From Myxococcales bacterium UBA5297 (GTDB lineage Bacteria > Myxococcota > Myxococcia > Myxococcales > UBA5297), in the NCBI GenBank assembly GCA_002408385.1, contig DHSB01000133.1, forward strand, positions 1 through 11,927: a stretch of 11,927 nucleotides of DNA, given 5' to 3'. Both the position numbers and the translations under genes were made by a program. This document shows, piece after piece, positions 7,192 to 11,927 of this stretch (its first letter is position 1; every line of letters starts with the position of its first letter). The notes below the pieces were generated by a model that saw only the letters and a list, made by a program, of their open reading frames with translations, did not search any database and was not told the origin of the DNA.

Positions 7192-7282
7192 GCGCCCGTC
7201 CTTCGCGGCAGGCTGTTTCCTCTCCCCCGGTGTTCGAAACCGACCGGAAGGATGGACCAAGTCGACGCTCGGCCGCAAGCCT

Positions 7283-7339
7283 CGCGGCAGAGCGTGCCGC
7301 GCCCCTGTTCGAGCGGGATTTCGACTGGCGAACGGGGCG
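7283..7339 (-). terminator. Paired hairpins between the permease and metalloprotease genes
   Basis: Two stems fill most of this 206-base gap. CGCCCC-T-GTTCG (7300-7311) pairs with CGAACGGGGCG (7329-7339) as 11 bp with one bulged T. CGCGGCA (7283-7289) pairs with TGCCGCG (7295-7301) around GAGCG. They share bases 7300-7301, so full formation of one limits the other. No T run follows on the minus strand. They may end or stabilise the hydrolase-transporter transcript. Confidence 0.4.
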
Positions 7340-7383
7340 GGGTCGCGGCGCTGCCGTTTGGTTACCGGCGCACCTCACGGGAA

Positions 7384-8550
7384 TCAGGAAGAGCGCCCAA
7401 ACACGATGGCCTCGCGGGTGAACAGCCGCGCGGTGACGGCGAGGCAAACCGCCGAGAGCAGCGCCGAGCTGGCCACCGCCAGCAGGTACCAGAGCGCCGG
7501 CGGCGACTCCCCGGCGATGAGCTCGGTGACCAGAAGCTGCTGAGCGATGCCGGGCACGGCCATCATCCAGGCCTGAGGCTGCACGGTGACGAGCCCCAGC
7601 GCGATGCCGGGCAGCATCGGCGCGAAGAGCAGCAGCGACAGGTAGGTCTGGGCCTCCTTGAAGGAGCGGGCGAAGGTGGCGACGAGCATCTGCAGCGCGC
7701 CGGCGAGCAGCGCCAGGGGCAGCGACGCGGCGAGGATCCCGCCCACCTCGCCGAGCCCGAAGTGCAGCTCGACGCCGAGCGCGCCGAGCGAGACGAAGCG
7801 GCTCATCACCACGAAGCCGACCAGGGTGAACCCCACGACCGCGCTGGAGAAGACCAGGGTCGCCGCCCACTTGCCGGCCACCAGGTCCCAGCGCGAGACC
7901 GGGTTGATGAGCAGCGGCTCGAACGATCCGCGTTCGCGCTCGCCCGCGGTCGCGTCGATGGCGACGTGCATGCCGCCGACGAAGGTCGCCATCAGCAGGA
8001 ACAGCGGCAGCATGGTGAGCAGGCTCGCGGCGAGCTTGCCCGGGGTCGCCAGGTCCACCCGCTCGACGACCAGCGCCGAGACCAGCTCCGGGTTGATCCC
8101 GCGCACGAGCAGCCGCTGCGCGCCGACCTGCGAGCCGTAGGCGGTCAGCAGACGCTGCGCCTTCTGGTTCGCCGCCCGCGCGCTGTTCCTCGACTCGTCG
8201 ACCAACAATTGCAGCCGCGCGGGGCGCCCGGCGCGGAAGTCCTCCGGGTAGCTCTCGGGCACGAGGAGGACCGCCTTGGCCTCCCCCTCGCGCACCGCGG
8301 CCTCCGGGTCGGCGGGCGCCGGGAGGAGCTTCACGCCGTTCTGCTCGAGGAAGGTCACCAACGACGGCGCGCGCTCGACCCCGACGACCGGCAGCTCGAC
8401 CGGCTTGTCGGTGCGCTGCCACTCGGCGACCAGCGCCAGGGTGAGCCCGAGCACGAGCGGGCCGATGACCGGATAGATCATCGCCGAGAGGATCGAGCGC
8501 CGGTCGCGCAGGTTGTCGCGCACCTCCTTGGCGAACACCACGCGCATCAT
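7384..8550 (-). CDS. NatB-type ABC transporter permease
   Basis: This 388-residue inner-membrane protein is the membrane half of an ABC-2 exporter. It has one segment near the N-terminus (about 20-43) and then a soluble loop of roughly 125 residues expected outside the membrane. Five further segments lie near 171-197, 229-250, 270-295, 302-323 and 352-375. The stretch GERERGSFEPLLINPVSR (203-220), between segments two and three, is the hallmark of NatB-like permeases and contacts the ATPase. The ATG at 8550 overlaps the ATPase stop as ATGA, and GGAGGG lies six bases upstream; a second ATG follows directly, so the first residue may be Met1 or Met2. NatB of Bacillus works in sodium extrusion, but many relatives have other or unknown substrates, so no substrate is assigned. 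Confidence 0.9.
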   Translation of the reverse strand: MMRVVFAKEVRDNLRDRRSILSAMIYPVIGPLVLGLTLALVAEWQRTDKPVELPVVGVERAPSLVTFLEQNGVKLLPAPADPEAAVREGEAKAVLLVPESYPEDFRAGRPARLQLLVDESRNSARAANQKAQRLLTAYGSQVGAQRLLVRGINPELVSALVVERVDLATPGKLAASLLTMLPLFLLMATFVGGMHVAIDATAGERERGSFEPLLINPVSRWDLVAGKWAATLVFSSAVVGFTLVGFVVMSRFVSLGALGVELHFGLGEVGGILAASLPLALLAGALQMLVATFARSFKEAQTYLSLLLFAPMLPGIALGLVTVQPQAWMMAVPGIAQQLLVTELIAGESPPALWYLLAVASSALLSAVCLAVTARLFTREAIVFGRSS

Positions 8551-9278
8551 GGCTCACCCTCCGCGCGGCCGACCGCGGCGACGAAGGCGTCCTCGAGGCT
8601 CTCGCACCCGGTGGCCGCCTTGAGCTCGTCGGGCGTGCCCTCGAGCGTCACCCGGCCGCGGTCGACGATCACCACCCGGTCGCACAGCGCGGCCACCTCC
8701 TGCATCACGTGGCTCGAGAAGAGCACGCAGCGCCCCTGGTCCCGCAGCCGGCGGATCACCTCGCGCAAGCCCCGGGTGCTCATCACGTCGAGGCCGTTGG
8801 TCGGCTCATCGAGCAGCACGTTGCGCGGAGCGTGGACGAGCGCCCGCGCCAGCGCGACCTTGACGCGCTCGCCGTTCGAGAAGCCCTCGACGCGCCGGTC
8901 GGCGAGCTCGGCGATGTCGAGCAGCTCGATGAGCCCGTCCACCCGGGCCTCGAGCGCGCGGCCCGACAGGCCGTGCAGCCGGCCGAAGTAGCGCACGTGC
9001 TCGCGCGGGGTCAGCCGCGGATAGAGGCCGCGCGCGTCGGGCAGCACGCCGATGCGCCGGCGCACCTCGGCCGGCGCGAGCGCGGCGTCGTGGCCGTCGA
9101 CGAGCGCCTGCCCGGCGTCGGGCGCGAGCAGGGTGTAGAGCATCCGCAGCGTGGTCGTCTTGCCGGCGCCGTTGGGCCCGAGCAGCCCGGTCACCATGCC
9201 GTCGGCGGCCTCGAAGCTCACGCCGGCCACCGCGACCTTCGCGCCGAAGCGCTTCTGGAGCCCGATGGTCTGGATCAC
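8547..9278 (-). CDS. NatA-type ABC transporter ATP-binding protein
   Basis: This 243-residue cytoplasmic ATPase powers the permease encoded next. Visible motifs are Walker A GPNGAGKT (34-41), signature FSNGE (133-137), Walker B NVLLDE with catalytic Glu158, the D-loop NGLD, and the switch His190 in SSH. The Q-loop position reads Asp (VLPDARGLYP, about 81) and the signature departs from LSGGQ; both kinds of change occur in NatA relatives. I chose the GTG at 9278 because it begins exactly where ATPase homology starts and overlaps the hydrolase stop as GTGA; the frame stays open further upstream only inside the hydrolase gene. The Shine-Dalgarno is weak (GGGG eight bases upstream), consistent with translational coupling. 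Partner and substrate are as for the permease. Confidence 0.92.
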   Translation of the reverse strand: MIQTIGLQKRFGAKVAVAGVSFEAADGMVTGLLGPNGAGKTTTLRMLYTLLAPDAGQALVDGHDAALAPAEVRRRIGVLPDARGLYPRLTPREHVRYFGRLHGLSGRALEARVDGLIELLDIAELADRRVEGFSNGERVKVALARALVHAPRNVLLDEPTNGLDVMSTRGLREVIRRLRDQGRCVLFSSHVMQEVAALCDRVVIVDRGRVTLEGTPDELKAATGCESLEDAFVAAVGRAEGEP

Positions 9279-10735
9279 GGCTGTGGCCCCGCGAAGTCGA
9301 GGAAGAAGGGCGGGCGCGCGTGCCGCTCGGCGCAGCCCGCGTCGAGGTCCGCGGGCCCGCCGGAGAGAAACTCGGCGATCAGGTGAGGGACGCAGCCGAC
9401 CCCGCTGGCCCCGTGGCCCGCGCCGGGGACGACGATGTGGCGCGCGTTGGGCAACGTCTGCGCCACCCTCTCGCCCCACGACGGCGGGGTCACCGGGTCG
9501 AGCGCGCCCGAGAGGATGAGCACCGGGGCCTCGGAGGCAACCGGGGTGTGGAAGTCGCCGGGCAGCTCGCCGCGCGGCCAGCTCTTGCAAGCGCGCAGGA
9601 AGGCCTTCGCATAGCCGTCGCCGAGGAAGGCCCCGGTCGCCTCGCGCGCGGCCTCCTGCTCGTCGAAGAAGGCGACGTCCTCGGTGCAGGTGACCGACAC
9701 CAGCAGGCCGACGGCGACCCGCCCGCTGCGGTTGCTCGAGAGCGCGCTGAGCTGGGCGATGAAGGGCGCGAAGTCGCCTTCGGCTGCGCGGTCGATGGTC
9801 GCCGGGAGCAAGGAGGAGAGCGCCGGGGCGTAGAGCAGCTTCTGGAGGCCGAGGACGAAGTCCTGGCGCCGCACCGTGAGCTCCAGCGGCCGGCCGCTGC
9901 GCGGATGGGCCAGGCGCGCTTGAGCAGGCTCAGCCTCAAGCCGCTCGAGCAAGCGATCGAGACGCGCGCCGAGAGCCGGGTAAGAGGCGCGGCAGGCCTC
10001 GTCGGCCTCACAGGCCGTGAGGAGCAAGTCGAGCGCGCGCTGCCCGTCGCGGCCGAAGGAGAGCGGCAAGCGCATGGTCGTCGGCACGACCCCGTCGAGG
10101 ACCACCGAGCGCACCCGGTCAGGCTTGCGCCGCAGGTATTCGAGCGCGAGGCGCGTCCCATAGGAGCCGCCCCAGAGGCTGAGCTTCTCGTAGCCGAGCG
10201 CGGCGCGGACCTCGTCGAGGTCCTCGACGGCCACCGGCGTGGTGTAGAGGCGCAAGTCCGCCTCCAGGCGCTCGCGACAGGCCGCCATCTCGTCCTCGGG
10301 CAGCAGATCGTCGAAGCGGATCTCGTCCGGGTCGTAGTCGGCAGGCGTGCAGTCGAGCGCGTGCGAGCCTCCGGTGCCGCGCTGATCGACGAGGACGAGG
10401 TCGCGCTCCCGGCTGACCTCGGCGAGCGCGGCGGCGAGCGCCGGGCCGGCGCGGGTGGCGGCCTGGCCCGGTCCACCGACCAGCACGAAGAGCGGCTCGG
10501 CCCTCGCCTTCCGGGCGTGAGCGGGGATGACCGCGACGTCGAGAGACAGGCGCCGGCCCTGCCCTGCCTTGCGATCTTCGTAGACCTCGTGGACGCCGCA
10601 GCGGGCAGAGCCGGGGAAGCCCTCGAGTCGGCAGGACGTAAGCTCAATCGAAGGCTTGGGGACCCGCTCGCGACAGGCGCCGGCCGCCAGGGCGATCGAC
10701 AGAACGAGCGGGAGCTGTCTCGAGAAAGGCGGCAT
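9275..10735 (-). CDS. TAP-like alpha/beta hydrolase lipoprotein (S33 peptidase type)
   Basis: This 486-residue exported protein has a signal ending in LAAGAC, with lipid attachment likely at C21. The alpha/beta hydrolase fold is shown by VGGPGQA near 87 (oxyanion region), VDQRGTG at 116-122, the nucleophile elbow GGSYGTR with Ser191, SGALDPVTPP with the acid Asp413, and PGAGHG with His441. The layout, with a TAP-like C-terminal part, matches Streptomyces tripeptidyl aminopeptidases and proline iminopeptidase relatives. It may therefore trim N-terminal residues from peptides, though some family members act on esters. It is the first gene of a unit with the NatAB transporter, sharing GTGA with the ATPase gene. 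The Shine-Dalgarno before the ATG is poor and no promoter is convincing, so the start is fairly but not fully certain. Confidence 0.92.
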   Translation of the reverse strand: MPPFSRQLPLVLSIALAAGACRERVPKPSIELTSCRLEGFPGSARCGVHEVYEDRKAGQGRRLSLDVAVIPAHARKARAEPLFVLVGGPGQAATRAGPALAAALAEVSRERDLVLVDQRGTGGSHALDCTPADYDPDEIRFDDLLPEDEMAACRERLEADLRLYTTPVAVEDLDEVRAALGYEKLSLWGGSYGTRLALEYLRRKPDRVRSVVLDGVVPTTMRLPLSFGRDGQRALDLLLTACEADEACRASYPALGARLDRLLERLEAEPAQARLAHPRSGRPLELTVRRQDFVLGLQKLLYAPALSSLLPATIDRAAEGDFAPFIAQLSALSSNRSGRVAVGLLVSVTCTEDVAFFDEQEAAREATGAFLGDGYAKAFLRACKSWPRGELPGDFHTPVASEAPVLILSGALDPVTPPSWGERVAQTLPNARHIVVPGAGHGASGVGCVPHLIAEFLSGGPADLDAGCAERHARPPFFLDFAGPQP

Positions 10736-11193
10736 CGGGTGGGCTCGCTGGCTCGGGACAAATGCTGCCGAGCGAGGGGGCGGACGGGTCGGTCCGGCCG
10801 CAGGTTAGCCCATCCGTTCGCGATATGGCATTCGCCGAATCCGGACGAGGGGCGGGCGAGCGAGAACCGGCCCTCGCGGCACGGGTGGGCGACAGATCGC
10901 CGTCCGGCGCAGCCGGCGCCTCTCTGCCGGAAGGTCGCTCCCACGACCACCACAGCCGTCTCTGGGCGGGCAGAGGCTGGACAGGACCCGACTTCGCCGC
11001 AGGCGGTCGACCGGCTGCGGCCTCGAGACGCGCTCCCTTGCCCCTTTGGGCGGCGAAGACCGAGAGCAGGACGCGATTTGCCGGTTCGGCCGGCAAGGGC
11101 CCCGAGATCGAGTCGCGATTCGGCCGCCGCGTCGACCGATTCGGCATGTCGCGTCTGCAGCGAGCCACCGGGCGTCGAACCGGCCGCGCGCCG
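10736..11193. other. Gene-free gap between clpX and the hydrolase gene
   Basis: About 460 bases with no believable gene; open frames here are Arg-rich shadows. The stretch should hold the promoter and leader of the hydrolase-transporter unit. Visible structure includes TTGCCGG-TTCGG-CCGGCAA (11078-11096), a perfect 7-bp stem, and an imperfect long hairpin between 10918-10928 and 10969-10977 that competes with a local stem at 10952-10979. In DNA this GC-rich some folding is expected by chance. No -35/-10 pair stands out. Confidence 0.5.
11116..11145. repeat. Direct repeat CGATTCGGC, two copies 21 bases apart
   Basis: CGATTCGGC occurs at 11116-11124 and 11137-11145, a spacing of exactly two helical turns, and again at 11224-11232 inside the clpX terminator loop and stem. 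Same-face spacing fits a protein-binding array, but nine-base repeats can recur by chance in GC-rich DNA. Confidence 0.25.
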
Positions 11194-11243
11194 CAAAACG
11201 AGAAAACCCCGCGGAGGGCCGTTCGATTCGGCCATCCGCGGGG
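11194..11243 (-). terminator. Intrinsic terminator of clpX with nested stem
   Basis: CCCCGCGGA (11207-11215) pairs perfectly with TCCGCGGGG (11235-11243). Inside, GGCCG (11217-11221) pairs with CGGCC (11229-11233) around a 7-base loop, so the whole folds as one long stem with a small mismatch. Read on the minus strand, it is followed at once by TTTT, then CTCG and TTTT again (11206 down to 11194). It lies 36 bases after the clpX stop and has no T run on the other side, so it acts in the clpX direction only. Confidence 0.9.
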
Positions 11244-11279
11244 TCGATGAGGGCGAAAACCAGTCCGCCCTTTGCTCGC

Positions 11280-11927
11280 TCAGGCCGACTGCGCGTTCTT
11301 CTCGACGACCACCAGGGGCTTTTCGCCCTTGAGGATGACCTCCTCGCTGATGATCACCTCGCGCGCGGTCTTGCGGCTGGGGACGTCGTACATCACGTCG
11401 AGCATCGCCGCCTCGAGGATGCCGCGCAGGCCGCGCGCGCCGGTCTTGCGGCGCACCGCCTCGGAGGCGATGGCCTTGAGGGCGCCATCGGTGAACTTGA
11501 GGTTCACCCCGTCGAGGTCGAGCAGCTTCTTGTACTGCTTGATGAGCGCGTTCTTCGGCTCGGTGAGGATGCTCACCAGCGCCTTCTCGTCGAGCTCGTC
11601 GAGGGTGGCGACCACCGGCAGGCGGCCGATGAACTCGGGGATCATGCCGAACTTGAGCAGGTCCTCGGGCTGAGTCTCGCGCAACAGCTCGGAGAGGCTG
11701 CGGTCCTTGCGGCTGCCCACGTCGGCGCCAAAGCCGAGCTGCCGGCCGCCCAGGCGCCGCTCGATGATCTGATCGAGGCCGTGGAAGGCGCCGCCGACGA
11801 TGAAGAGGATGTTCGTGGTGTCGATCTGCAGGAATTCCTGCTGGGGGTGCTTGCGCCCGCCCTTGGGCGGCACGTTGGCGACCGTGCCCTCGATGATCTT
11901 CAAGAGCGCCTGCTGCACGCCCTCGCC
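11280..11927 (-). CDS. clpX: ATP-dependent Clp protease ATP-binding subunit ClpX, C-terminal part
   Basis: The visible 215 residues are the C-terminal half of ClpX, the AAA+ unfoldase that feeds tagged or misfolded proteins into ClpP. The gene continues past the right edge, so the zinc-binding domain and the Walker motifs are not seen. Diagnostic stretches are [15 protein letters not shown] at the edge, the pore-entry loop [22 protein letters not shown], the ClpP-docking loop with LGF in place of the usual [23 protein letters not shown] with the arginine finger, and the sensor-2 motif KTGARGLR. The end matches the family's normal C-terminus. A strong intrinsic terminator follows, separating it from the hydrolase unit. 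Upstream neighbours such as clpP are outside the window. Confidence 0.97.
   Translation of the reverse strand, partial: GEGVQQALLKIIEGTVANVPPKGGRKHPQQEFLQIDTTNILFIVGGAFHGLDQIIERRLGGRQLGFGADVGSRKDRSLSELLRETQPEDLLKFGMIPEFIGRLPVVATLDELDEKALVSILTEPKNALIKQYKKLLDLDGVNLKFTDGALKAIASEAVRRKTGARGLRGILEAAMLDVMYDVPSRKTAREVIISEEVILKGEKPLVVVEKNAQSA

Noticed and set aside
4994..7543. Very long plus-strand open frame of 849 codons
   Set aside because: It lies antisense to the HEAT-repeat and metalloprotease genes, which have clear families. Its product is Arg/Gly-rich with no motif, as expected when a high-GC gene is read on the wrong strand.
7252..8991. Plus-strand open frame of 579 codons over the transporter genes
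   Set aside because: It is antisense to the permease and ATPase genes and is dominated by Arg, Gln and His repeats without any domain.
9279..9590. N-terminal extension of the NatA ATPase up to 9590
   Set aside because: The extra 104 residues overlap the hydrolase C-terminus in another frame and are Arg/Pro-rich, while the GTG at 9278 coincides with the start of ATPase homology and the GTGA overlap.
9320..11332. Plus-strand open frame of 670 codons and a minus-strand one of 581 codons at 9490-11235
   Set aside because: Both are shadows of the TAP-like hydrolase, whose catalytic triad is intact in its own frame; their products are low-complexity and Arg-, Ser- or Pro-rich.

Overview
The window looks like chromosomal DNA of a high-GC Gram-negative bacterium, most likely a myxobacterium or relative (Myxococcota). 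This rests on several large lipoproteins, a lipoprotein with a long Pro-Asp-Ala/Ser linker before a metalloprotease domain, a protein joining HYDIN/ASH-type beta-sandwich repeats to a vWA-like module, and third-codon positions that are almost all G or C in the right half. No tRNA, rRNA, CRISPR array or insertion sequence is visible.

Left part (1-4630): the edge of an unidentified minus-strand gene faces, across a short divergent region with two small dyads, a plus-strand pair. The first gene of the pair encodes an unrecognised secreted Cys-containing protein. The second encodes a 1090-residue putative lipoprotein with about six HYDIN/ASH-like repeats followed by a vWA-like domain whose metal site is missing. 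Both lie on DNA of lower GC than the rest and look like accessory surface proteins. A gap of about 630 bases without a convincing gene follows.

Middle (5264-7177, minus strand): a pappalysin-like (M43) zinc metalloprotease lipoprotein, then 21 bases later a small secreted HEAT-repeat protein, apparently one transcription unit.

Right part (7384-10735, minus strand): a tightly packed three-gene unit. It encodes a TAP-like alpha/beta hydrolase lipoprotein, a NatA-type ABC ATPase and a NatB-type permease, joined by GTGA and ATGA stop/start overlaps. The hydrolase may act on peptides or esters at the envelope while the transporter moves an unknown substrate; the link between them is inferred from gene order only.

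Right edge (11280-11927): the C-terminal part of clpX, the unfoldase of the ClpXP protease, closed by a clear intrinsic terminator with a nested stem. A gap of about 460 bases separates it from the hydrolase gene.

I do not see a complete new defence or mobile system. The items most worth following are the vWA-like module without a MIDAS site, the paired CATCRCATG dyads upstream of the secreted protein, and the hydrolase-NatAB cassette.
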